Assembly (NCBI RefSeq): GCF_002428305.1
Contig: NZ_DIVJ01000010.1
Location: 1 to 64,000 of the forward strand
Length of the DNA: 64,000 nucleotides
From: Flavobacterium sp. UBA6135
GTDB lineage: Bacteria > Bacteroidota > Bacteroidia > Flavobacteriales > Flavobacteriaceae
Direction: 5' to 3'
The notes under the pieces are model-generated. The model searched no databases, was not told the origin of the DNA, and saw only the letters and a program-made list of their open reading frames with translations. Below are positions 43,491 through 53,000 of this stretch, one piece after another. Made by a program: the position numbers and the translations under genes. Numbering within the stretch: position 1 is the stretch's first letter; every line of letters starts with the position of its first letter.

Positions 43491-43519
43491 TATCAATTTT
43501 AGTTTAAAAGTCTTTTATT

Positions 43520-43945
43520 ATGAAACATCTGTTTTTTTCATTTATACTTTTATCTTTATTTTCATGTGCTACAAAAAAGCATGATTATTCTGAAATGATA
43601 AAAAGGGAAGAGTTTTTTGAAAGATTTTATAAAATAGAGATACCATTAATTGAAAAAGAAAATCCGGAGTTAAATATTGGTACAGAATTAATATTAAAAG
43701 ATAGTATTACAGCTATTCATGTTGCAGAGGCAATTCTTTTTAATAAATATGGAAAAAAACAAATAGAAAGACAAAAACCATATACTATTTTATCTATTCA
43801 AGATTCATATTGGGTTATTGAAGGTTCATTACCAAAAAACTCTAAAGAGGGTGTTTTTTTCATTATTTTAGATGCTCGTAATTCAAAAGTTTTAAATATT
43901 AGAATGAAAATTAGTCCAAATAATAAACCAACTGCAACAAATTAA
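43520..43945 (+). CDS. NTF2-fold (YbbC/YhhH-type) lipoprotein
   Basis: A 141-aa lipoprotein. The signal MKHLFFSFILLSLFSCATKK has a lipobox F-S-C. The mature part resembles NTF2-fold immunity-type proteins: I-T-A-I-H-V-A-E-A-I-L-F-N-K-Y-G (about residues 65-80), RQKPYTILSIQDSYWVIEGS (about 85-104), then GVFFIILDARNSKVLNI. Members protect against polymorphic toxins or have unrelated envelope roles. No toxin gene is near, so an immunity role is uncertain. It lies 41 bases before the DUF2807 gene, possibly cotranscribed. Confidence 0.7.
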   Translation: MKHLFFSFILLSLFSCATKKHDYSEMIKREEFFERFYKIEIPLIEKENPELNIGTELILKDSITAIHVAEAILFNKYGKKQIERQKPYTILSIQDSYWVIEGSLPKNSKEGVFFIILDARNSKVLNIRMKISPNNKPTATN

Positions 43946-43986
43946 TTTTTACTAAGTCTTTATAATTTGAACACAATCTTACAATT

Positions 43987-44658
43987 ATGAAAAAACTCGT
44001 TTATATATCCGTTTTAATACTTTCTCAAACACTTTTTGCTCAAACCGAAACCAAAAATCCTGGTGATTTTACGACAGTAAAAATATTTGACAGAATCTCA
44101 GCTCAGCTCATTCCATCCAATGAAAATAAAGTTGAAATCAAAGGAAACAGAGCCTCCGAAGTGGAAGTGGTGAATAGCAATGGCGACTTAAAAATAAGAA
44201 TGCCATTTCCGAAACTGTTAAAAGGAGAAGAAATTGAAGTGACGGTTTATTATAAAAAATTAGAAGGTGTTGAAGCGAGTGAAGGTTCGTATGTCAACTC
44301 TGAAAAACCAATAAAAGCGATTAATTTTAATTTGAATGCCAAAGAAGGAGCAGAAATTAGAATTGCTTTAGACGTTAAAAAAGCTACTGTTAGAGCTACT
44401 TCAGGAGGAAAAATTAGAATTTCAGGAACCACTGTTAATCAAGAAGTGGTTATGTCTTCAGGTGCTGAATTACAAGCTAAAAATTTCGAGTCTGAACAAA
44501 CCACCATCTCATTAAACGCCGGAGGAAGTGCTGATATATTTGCTACTGAATTTGTGGAAGCAAAAGTTCGTGCGGGAGGAGATATTTACATTTATGGTAG
44601 TCCAAAACAGATCAATCAGAAAACAGTTTTAGGTGGTTCAATTAAAGAAATGAAATAA
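43987..44658 (+). CDS. Head-GIN (DUF2807) exported protein
   Basis: A 223-aa exported protein. The signal peptide is MKKLVYISVLILSQTLFAQ. The rest is the DUF2807 putative auto-transporter-adhesin head GIN domain, a right-handed beta-helix with short repeating strands: FDRISAQLIPSNENKVEIKG, then EVEVVNSNGDLKIRMPFP, and GGSADIFATEFVEAKVRAGG, with GIN-like turns. Such proteins are periplasmic or surface proteins in Bacteroidetes with unclear function. It is standard for its family in length. Confidence 0.9.
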   Translation: MKKLVYISVLILSQTLFAQTETKNPGDFTTVKIFDRISAQLIPSNENKVEIKGNRASEVEVVNSNGDLKIRMPFPKLLKGEEIEVTVYYKKLEGVEASEGSYVNSEKPIKAINFNLNAKEGAEIRIALDVKKATVRATSGGKIRISGTTVNQEVVMSSGAELQAKNFESEQTTISLNAGGSADIFATEFVEAKVRAGGDIYIYGSPKQINQKTVLGGSIKEMK

Positions 44659-44743
44659 GAATTGTTTCTATTTGAATTTTAAATTTTAAATTAGCATTTA
44701 GAAAGTATCGAAACCTGAAACTTGAAACCTGTAATAATTTTAA

Positions 44744-45427
44744 ATGCTTAACGATATTTTAGCTGCCATTCCGTGGGGAATTCTTTTGGCTTTTACCATT
44801 GGTCCTGTGTTTTTTGTACTGATAGAAACCAGTATTACTAAAGGATTTAAAGCCGCCATGACGTTTGATTTAGGTGTTGTTTTTGGTGATATTGTTTTTA
44901 TTCTCATTGCTTATTTCAGTACAAATCAGTTGTTAGAGAAACTCAAAGATGATCCGAGTTTATTTATTTTTGGTGGTGTGATCATGTTTGTTTTCGGTTT
45001 GATTTCTTTCATCAAAGAAAAAAAAGGAAAAAAGAAGAATTTAAATCCTGAATTTTTAGCCGATTCCATTCCTAAGAACAATTATTTAGGCTTATTTTTT
45101 AAAGGATTTTTGCTCAATTTCATTAACATTGGTGTGTTGGGTTTTTGGGTGGGAATCATCATCGTGTTTGGTCCGCAAATGAACATGGAAACCGACCGAA
45201 TTGTTCTTTTTATGACGGTGATTATTATTACTTATTTGATTACCGATGTCGTTAAAATCATCTTAGCTAAACAACTTAAAAACCGTTTAACACCCTATAT
45301 CATTTATAAAATCAAACGCGTTATTAGTGTAATTCTAATGATTTTCGGGTTCTTTTTAATCATTCAAGGCTTCTTTCCGGAAGAGAAAAAAATGATTAAG
45401 GATAAGTTTGTAATGATTAAGGAGTAA
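44744..45427 (+). CDS. LysE-family transporter
   Basis: A 227-aa inner membrane protein with six predicted helices. The first region AAIPWGILLAFTIGPVFFVL, with G-P-x-x-F-x-x-x-x, and then TSITKGFKAAMTFDLGVVFGD match the LysE/RhtB family that exports amino acids or small molecules. The cytosolic loop after helix 3 (KEKKGKKKNLNPEFLADSIP) is basic. The substrate is unknown. The stop at 45427 is followed by a hairpin (45452-45475) shared with the tRNA. Confidence 0.88.
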   Translation: MLNDILAAIPWGILLAFTIGPVFFVLIETSITKGFKAAMTFDLGVVFGDIVFILIAYFSTNQLLEKLKDDPSLFIFGGVIMFVFGLISFIKEKKGKKKNLNPEFLADSIPKNNYLGLFFKGFLLNFINIGVLGFWVGIIIVFGPQMNMETDRIVLFMTVIIITYLITDVVKIILAKQLKNRLTPYIIYKIKRVISVILMIFGFFLIIQGFFPEEKKMIKDKFVMIKE

Positions 45428-45451
45428 TAAAAGTTTATTGTTTTTAATAAA

Positions 45452-45475
45452 AAAGCTCCTTTTTAAAGGAGCTTT
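45452..45475 (-). terminator. Terminator of tRNA-Cys (may also end the LysE gene)
   Basis: Perfect 11-bp arms AAAGCTCCTTT (45452-45462) and AAAGGAGCTTT (45465-45475), with T-rich sequence following on the minus strand. It lies 7 bases past the tRNA 3' end. On the plus strand the T-run is weak. Confidence 0.8.
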
Positions 45476-45482
45476 AGTTCTG

Positions 45483-45553
45483 AGGCATCGTCCGGATTCG
45501 AACCGGAGTAGACGGTTTTGCAGACCGGTGCCTAGCCGCTCGGCCACGACGCC
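45483..45553 (-). tRNA. tRNA-Cys (GCA anticodon)
   Basis: The minus strand starts GGCGTCGTGGCCGAGCGGCT and pairs through CGATGCC (acceptor stem 7 bp with one G-T). The anticodon loop reads CTGCAAA, anticodon GCA. The T arm has GGTTCGAATCC. The discriminator is T (U73), the known cysteine identity base. No CCA is encoded. Length is 71 nt. A -7 box (45568-45575) precedes it and a terminator follows. Confidence 0.97.
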
Positions 45554-45567
45554 TTATGATTGGATGG

Positions 45568-45575
45568 CAAATGTA
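45568..45575 (-). promoter_or_regulatory. Candidate -7 box of tRNA-Cys
   Basis: Minus strand TACATTTG matches TAnnTTTG, 14 bases before the tRNA 5' end. Confidence 0.5.
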
Positions 45576-45634
45576 AATAAAAACTTTAAAGTTAAAAAGT
45601 ATAAAGCCAAAAAACTTTTAGTATGTATTGAAAA

Positions 45635-45994
45635 CTAGTTTCTATATTCTTCCATTTGAACTGTAACCCGCTCAACATCACCACCAATTGGAGGGTTTAT
45701 TTTTGAAACAGCAACTAATACCCAAGATACTGAAGCAATTTCAATAAAAATACGCGTTATGATGCGTTGAGCAACGTGTTCTAACAACTTGGAACGTTTG
45801 TCCATTTCTTCTACCACAATTCGATTGAGCTCCACATAATCAACGGTATCATCCAATTTATCGGTTTGAGAGGATCTTCTTAAATCGGCTTTTATTTCTA
45901 AATCAACCGAATAGTCGGAACCAATTTTACTTTCCTCAATCAAACAACCGTGATAAGAAAAGGTTCTTATATTTTTTAATCGAATAATACCCAT
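45635..45994 (-). CDS. folB: Dihydroneopterin aldolase
   Basis: A 119-aa cytosolic enzyme of folate synthesis that splits dihydroneopterin to hydroxymethyl-dihydropterin and glycolaldehyde. Family marks: RTFSYHGCLIEESKIGSDYS near the N-terminus (G in S-Y-H-G and the acidic E-E), DTVDYVELNRIV with the conserved Tyr (about residues 49-60), and VSKINPPIGGDVERVTVQME with the catalytic Lys (about 96-115). The length is standard. It lies 19 bases upstream of the sprF-like gene's stop, reading the same strand, so the spr operon may run into it. Confidence 0.93.
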   Translation of the reverse strand: MGIIRLKNIRTFSYHGCLIEESKIGSDYSVDLEIKADLRRSSQTDKLDDTVDYVELNRIVVEEMDKRSKLLEHVAQRIITRIFIEIASVSWVLVAVSKINPPIGGDVERVTVQMEEYRN

Positions 45995-46013
45995 AATCGT
46001 ACTAATTAAATTA

Positions 46014-46955
46014 TTAATAGGTACATGGACAGTTGCTGATTCCTTGAAAAATATCTAACCCAATAGTTACCATATGTGTACCGGAATTATAACTAAACAA
46101 TTCATTCATAGTAACTTGATAGGAATAAGCAAAATAGAAATTTTTCTTTTTCAATCCTGCCATAGGTCCAATATTCAAAGGTTCCATTAGTTGATCGTTT
46201 AGAAAACGATAAGAAACACCTGCCCAGTAATAATCTTCAAAGTTATAAAAACGCAGCTTCAAATTCAAATCTGTTGTTGATCTTTGATCACTTTCAAAAT
46301 ATTGAAAATACATTGAGGGCTCTAATTCCCAATCACTACTGTTGATGTTTTTCCATCTGTAACCTGTATATACTTGATAATTTCTGAGTTCTAAAGGTTC
46401 AATTCCTGAAAAGATATCCAATTCTTTATTCAAGATATTGGAAACCGCAAAATTCACATAATAATTGTTTATGCGATACAAAACTCCTACATCAAAGTTA
46501 TGATTGGTCAAACGTCTGTCGTCCGTAACACCGGAGTCGGTTCCGTTGAAATTATCAATGTCAATTCGAAATTGGTTTAAATTATATGAAATACCAAACG
46601 ATAAAAATTGATCTGCATATTTATTTAACGTCAAGTGATGAGCAAAAGATAGTTTTGCACCCGATTGACGCGTATTTCCATTTTTATCATTGTAGAGATA
46701 AATACCAACACCTGATTGATCATGAATTCGCATATCAGCAGCTAAAGATTGGTTTTCTGGAGCATCTTTTATACCAACCCATTGGGTGAATCCGTTAGCT
46801 CTAATTTTTACATTATCGCCAATTCCTGCATAGGTTGGTGCAATAATAAAAGGATTGTCAGCTAGATATTGTGTAAAAGTTGGCAAATTTAGCTCTTGAG
46901 CATTTCCTTTGGAAAGAGCAAGTATAAGTACTATAGGGAGTAAATATTTTTTCAT
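46014..46955 (-). CDS. sprF: PorP/SprF family outer membrane protein
   Basis: A 313-aa outer membrane protein of the PorP/SprF family, which helps T9SS substrates reach the surface; in F. johnsoniae SprF is needed to secrete SprB. The start is the ATG at 46953-46955 (MKKYLLPIVLILALSKGNAQ), giving a proper signal peptide, rather than an in-frame ATG 10 codons upstream. Family marks: the FTQYLADNPFIIAPTYAG start, N-G-x-T-Q-W-V-G-I-K-D-A-P-E-N-Q-S-L (about residues 50-67), and the barrel end FYFAYSYQVTMNELFSYNSG followed by THMVTIGLDI. It follows the giant adhesin gene by 61 bases, with a hairpin in between (46979-47004). Confidence 0.93.
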   Translation of the reverse strand: MKKYLLPIVLILALSKGNAQELNLPTFTQYLADNPFIIAPTYAGIGDNVKIRANGFTQWVGIKDAPENQSLAADMRIHDQSGVGIYLYNDKNGNTRQSGAKLSFAHHLTLNKYADQFLSFGISYNLNQFRIDIDNFNGTDSGVTDDRRLTNHNFDVGVLYRINNYYVNFAVSNILNKELDIFSGIEPLELRNYQVYTGYRWKNINSSDWELEPSMYFQYFESDQRSTTDLNLKLRFYNFEDYYWAGVSYRFLNDQLMEPLNIGPMAGLKKKNFYFAYSYQVTMNELFSYNSGTHMVTIGLDIFQGISNCPCTY

Positions 46956-46978
46956 TTTTGTAGGTTTTAGAGAAACCA

Positions 46979-47004
46979 ACTCCAAGTTTTTGGGAACTTG
47001 GAGT
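46979..47004 (-). promoter_or_regulatory. Hairpin in the sprB-sprF gap
   Basis: Perfect 10-bp arms ACTCCAAGTT (46979-46988) and AACTTGGAGT (46995-47004) with a six-base loop, 24 bases before the sprF start. No strong T-run follows on the minus strand, so it may stabilise or process the long mRNA rather than end it. Confidence 0.6.
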
Positions 47005-47016
47005 CAGTCCATAAAT

Positions 47017-50000
47017 TTATCTATATAAGGTTACATTTCCAACTATTTTTCTTCCGTTTTGTAATGTTATGGTATACCAATAATCACCTGTTGGCAATGG
47101 TTTTCCATTATAAGTACCATCCCATCCTCCGTTTTGACCAAATTGAGTGATATTTCTACCATATCGGTCGTGAACATAGATTCTGATATTTGGAAATCCA
47201 TCCAAATTAGTTGGTGTCCATAAATCATTTTCTCCATCATCATTTGGCGTAAAGAAGTTTGGAATTTCAATATCAATAAATGTAATAAAGATGGATTCTT
47301 CAGCAATACAACCATAGGAATCTTTAACTTGAACGACATAAGTTCCTGTGGCAAAGATTTGGAAAACATTTTGTGTTCCAAAATTCTGTCCGTTCAAATA
47401 ATAGGTATAAACTCCTGAACCACCTGAAGCTGTTGCTGTAATTTGATTCATGGCACTTTCAACTAAAGTTAACGAAAGTGGTGTTTGATTTGAAATGTTG
47501 AAAGAAACTTCATCAGAACAACCATTGGTATGAACAATCATTACCGTATGCGGACCATTGCTTATATTGGTAAAGATATTACTGTTTTGGAATGGCATTC
47601 CATCCAACGAATAAGTTACACTACCAACCACTGTTGAATTAACAGTTACAGTAACCGTATTTTCTGCGGATAAACTCAAACAACCATAGTCAACCGCTAC
47701 TTGAGCTTGAATATCTACAAATGGATCAAGCGTAATAGAAACAGAAGTTTGACAGTTATTAGCATCACGAACATAAACCGTGTAGGTTTGACCACCAAGT
47801 AAGTTTTCGAATGTAAACTGATTGGCTACATAATTTCCGTTTTGAGTCAAACTTGTAGCATATGGAGCTGTTCCACCTGAAACCGCAATTGTTATTGCTC
47901 CATCAGAATCACCAACACACAAATCTTGTATTATGGAGTCAATAGTTGCATTGAGAGCAGCAGGTGCGTTAATTTGAATGGGTTGTTCAACTTGGCATCC
48001 GATAGCATCTCTAACTATAACAGTATAATTTCCTGCAGCCAAATTGTTAAATACATTTGAAGAACCGAATGCAGTTAAATTTGGAGAAATTGCATATTGA
48101 TATGGAGCTGTTCCACCAGTTGGGTTTACGGTTATACTTCCATTTGTCAGACCAAAACAAGTAACATGAACTATTGAAAAAGTTGCTTGTAAAGGTGTTG
48201 TTGGATTAATGGTAAATGGAACTGATTTTTGACATCCATTAGTATGTAATACAGTAATGGAGTGTGAACCAACCGTAACGTTTGTAAATGTTGGTGAGCT
48301 TTGATAAGCACCACCATCTAATGAATATTGAACAGAAGAACTAACGGATGCATTTACTGACACCGTTACGGTATTTCCAACCGTATTTCCTGAACAATTG
48401 TAAGCAACTGCAACAGTTGGATTAATTGTTACTGAAGGGTTCAAGGTTACCGGAATTGAAGATATACAGTTGTTAGCATCTCTTACATAAATCGTATACG
48501 TTTGACCTCCTACCAAGTTATTAAATGTAAATTGATTTGGAATGAAGTTAAAGGTGTTGTTTAAACTTGTAGCATAAGGGGCAACTCCTCCGGTTACATT
48601 GATTGTAATGGAACCGTTTGCATCACCCGAACACAATTCCTGAACAACAGTTCCGGCAGTTATAACAACTGCATTTGGTTGCGTTATAGTAACAGTTTGT
48701 GAGGTGGAACATCCAATGGCATCTTGAGCAATAACAGTATAAGTTCCTGCTGCTAAATTATTGAATATGTTCAGTGATGTAAATACAGTTAAGTTCGGAG
48801 AAATAGCATATTGAATAGCACCCGTTCCTCCGGTTGTTGTTGCCGTAATACTTCCTGTATTTGCTCCATTACAAGCAACATTAACCACTGAACTTAAGTT
48901 TAAAGTTATTGGTGTTGTTGGATTAACAGTAAACGTAACCGGTTTAATACATCCGTTGGTGTGTTGTACATTTACAGTGTGAGAACCCGGTGTAAGGTTT
49001 TGGAAAACATTACTTGATTGATAAGCACCACCATCTAAAGAATAAGTTACTGAACTCACAACACTTGCGTTAACAGTTATTGTAACTGCGTTCCCGGGAA
49101 CATTTCCTGTACAAGCATAAGTTACTGCAGCAGTAGGATTTATAGTTACCGGAGCATCTAATGTTACTTGAATGGACGAAACACAATTGTTAGCATCACG
49201 AACATAAATCGTGTAGGTTTGACCACCCATTAAGTTGGAGAACGTAAATTGGTTTGGAACATAAGAAGTAGTGTTATTCAAGCTAGTCGAATAAGGGGCT
49301 ACTCCACCTGTTACATTGATTGTGATAGACCCATTAGCATCATTGGTACACAATTCTTGCGTAACTGCTCCAAGAGTAATTCCGATTGCAGTTGGCTCAT
49401 TGATGGTAATTGTTTCAGAAACTGTACATCCAATAGCATCTTGAGCAATGATAGTATAACTTCCCGCGACTAAGTTGGTATACACATTTTGTGATGTAAA
49501 TACGGTTAAGTTTGGAGAAATTGCATATTGAATGGCTCCTGAACCACCTGTTGCATTTGCTGTAATACTACCTGTATTTCCGCCATTACATAACACATCA
49601 ATAACAGAAGAAAGTGTCAAGACAATTGGATTGTATGCATCAATAGTAAAGGTTACTGGTTTGATACATCCATTGGTGTGTTGCACGTTTACAGTGTGTG
49701 AACCTGCTGTAAGGTTTTGGAAAACATTACTTGCTTGATAAGCACCACCATCTAACGAATAGGTTACTGAACCAGCAACACTTGAATCAACAGATATAGT
49801 TACTGTGTTTCCTGCAACATTTCCGGTACAGGAATAAGTTACCGCTGCAGTAGGATTAATTGTTACCGGAGCATCTAATGTTACTTGAATTGAAGAGTCA
49901 CAATTATTTGCATCGCGAACATAAATCGTGTAGGTTTGACCTCCAACTAAGTTAGAGAACGTAAACTGATTTGGAACATAAGAAGTAGTATTATTCAAAC

Positions 50001-53000
50001 TAGTTGAATAAGGAGCTACTCCACCTGTTACATTGATAGTGATAGAACCATTAGCATCATTTGTACACAATTCTTGTGCAATTGTTCCAAGGGTAATTCC
50101 GATTGCAGAAGGTTCATTAATAGTAACTGTTTCTGAAACAGTACAACCTAAAGCGTCTTGTGCAATAATAGTATAATTTCCGGCAGTTAAGTTTGTATAC
50201 ACATTTTGTGATGTAAATACGGTTAAGTTTGGAGAAATTGCATACTGAATGGCTCCAGAACCACCGGTTGCATTTACAGTAATACTTCCTGTATTTCCGG
50301 CATTACACAACACATCATCAGCAGAAGTAACAGTTAATAGGATTGGATCATAAGCATCAATATCAAAAGTAACAGATTTGATACATCCGTTTGTGTGTTG
50401 CACATCAATGGTGTGTGTTCCTGATGTAAGATTTTGGAAAATGTTACTCACTTGGTAAGGACCACCATCTAAAGAATAGGTTACATCATTTACAACATCA
50501 GCATTTACTGAAACCGTTACGGTATTTCCGGGTACGTTTCCTGTACAGTTGTAGTCAATAGTTACACTTGGAATAACCTCAACAGGAACATCCAAGGAAA
50601 CAAAAGCTACAGTTTCACAGTCGTTTGCATCTTTTACAAAGATAAAATAAGCTTGACCACCTGCTAAACCGGTAAATGACAATTGATCTTGAACATAACT
50701 TGATGGATCAGGGTTGTTTAAACTAGTTGAATATGGAGGTGTACCACCCGTAATTAACATGTCAAATGAACCATCATCATCACCTAAACAAAGGTTTTGA
50801 ACCACATTTGTAACATCTGCAACTAATTCTGCAGGTTCAATGATATCTATGTTTAACAGGACAAAACATCCCGCTTGATCTTGAACGATAATATCATAAT
50901 TACCCGGTGCAAGATTTGTAAAAGTATTGGTATTGAAAAATTGATTTAGATTTGGAGATATGGCATATTGAATAATACCTGTTCCACCTGATGCAATAAT
51001 TTCTACGGCACCATTTTCACCACCAAAGCATAATACATTGGTTATGTTTATGGAAGATACAACTAGCGGTTGTGGATCTGTAATGGTAATCACAGAAGAT
51101 GTGGCACTACAATCGCCACTAGTTACAGTTACTACATATTGTCCGGATGCTAAATTTAAAAAACTTCCACTTGTTTGTGGTCCGGCCAATACATTGTTTG
51201 CATTGTCAAGTAAGGTGTAGTTATAATTTCCTAAACCACCTGTAGCATCAGCAAAAATGGTAGCTGTTGCTTCACCAAAACAGTTGATTGAAGCACTATT
51301 TAAATTTAAGTTCAACTCTAAAGCCGGTACCGGAAGAATTGTTACTTGATTCGATAAAACAGCAGTACAATTATTGGCATCGGTTACATAAAACTGGTAA
51401 GTACCGGCACCAACAGGATAAATTGTTGTTGTTGTATAAGTTACACCATCTGTACTGTATAAATAAGGAGGCGTACCACCTGTTGCAGAAATAGTTACTT
51501 CTGCTAACGTTGTACAAGTTAATGTATCTGTTAATGACAACGAAGCAACAATTGGTGATGGTTCTGTAATGGTTACCGTATTTGTTGTAAAATCACAATT
51601 CCAACCATCTGTAATGGTTATACTATAAATACCAACACCTAAACCGGTGAAAGTATTGTTTATTTGTGCGTCAGTACTAAAAACAATAGTAGTTCCTGCT
51701 GCGTCATAAATATTTAAAATATATTGATACGAACCTTGACCACCTGTAACACTTACCGCAGATACACTTGCGTTTGTATCACCATGACACAACAAGGACG
51801 CATTGGTACTTGTAATAGTTGCACTAATAAATGCCGGTTGTATTAAAATTACAGTGGTTTGAACAATACAACCTCCTGCATCTTGAGCAAAAACGGTATA
51901 ATTACCGGCAGTTAAGTTTTCAAAAGTTGAAATAGTTCCATAAGGATAAACCGTTGTAGCAGTTGTGTTATTTACCAATTGGTATTGATAACTTCCCCAA
52001 CCTCCGGTTGCTGTTGCAACAATAACTCCTGAATTGTTATCACAAGTAACATTGGCTGTTTCTGTTGCAACAATTTGTAACGGACTGTCAGGTGAACCAA
52101 CAGTTGTTGTAGCAGAAATTGCAGTACAAAACGGACTATCAGTTGCCGTGATGGTAACTTGATGGTTACCTGCAAGTAATCCGGTAATTGTAAAAGGATT
52201 TACGGAAGTGTTTCCGTTACCGGAAGCAATAGTAGCACCTAAATTATTTTGAACTTCATAAGAATAAGCTCCTGAATAACCTGTAACATCAATGGTTACA
52301 GTTCCATCAGTATCACCAAAACAAGTTACAGGTGAATTTGCTGTAATCACCACATCAATAGTATCGAAAGGAGCAATTTCAAATGGAGTTGTCAAACTAT
52401 AACAACCTGTTACATTGTCGGTTACTTGGAATACATAACTTCCCGGCGTTGTTAATGCGAATATCGGGTTATTAACTTGAACCGGACCACTTGGTAGTAA
52501 TTCATAAGTGAAATCACCGGAACCACCAACAACACCAATTGTAACAATAGCATCATTTATACAAGTTATAGCTGTTGTTTGGGTTACAGTTACCGCTGTA
52601 ATTGTTGGTAACGGATTAATGATAACACTTGTTGTTTGAATACAGTTGTTTGCATCTTTTACATAAACAGTAATGTTTTGAACAGCACCATTATCAACTA
52701 CATTAAATGTATTTGTTGGAAAATAATTTGTTCCATCTATACTGTAATTATACGGTGCAGTTCCAGACGGATTTCCAAACATATCATCTGAAACCGTAAC
52801 AGTAATTACTGAAGTTTGAACAGTATTCAACGCATCACATACAAAAGAAGTTGCAGTAGCACTTATTGCCAACAAGGAAGGTTCAGTAATTTGAATGATT
52901 TGAACATCTTGACAATCTCTATCAGAAGTAACAGTAACAGTATAAGTTCCCGCAGGTAATCCTGTAAAAAATCCGTTGTTTTGAACAATTGGAGGATTAA

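Noticed and set aside
47067..47381. 104-codon ORF on the same strand within sprB in another frame
   Set aside because: It overlaps the well-conserved sorting domain of SprB and has no family signature.
47470..51050. Regular repeats that could be read as a CRISPR-like array
   Set aside because: They are 717-bp in-frame coding repeats of the adhesin, not short repeats with unique spacers.
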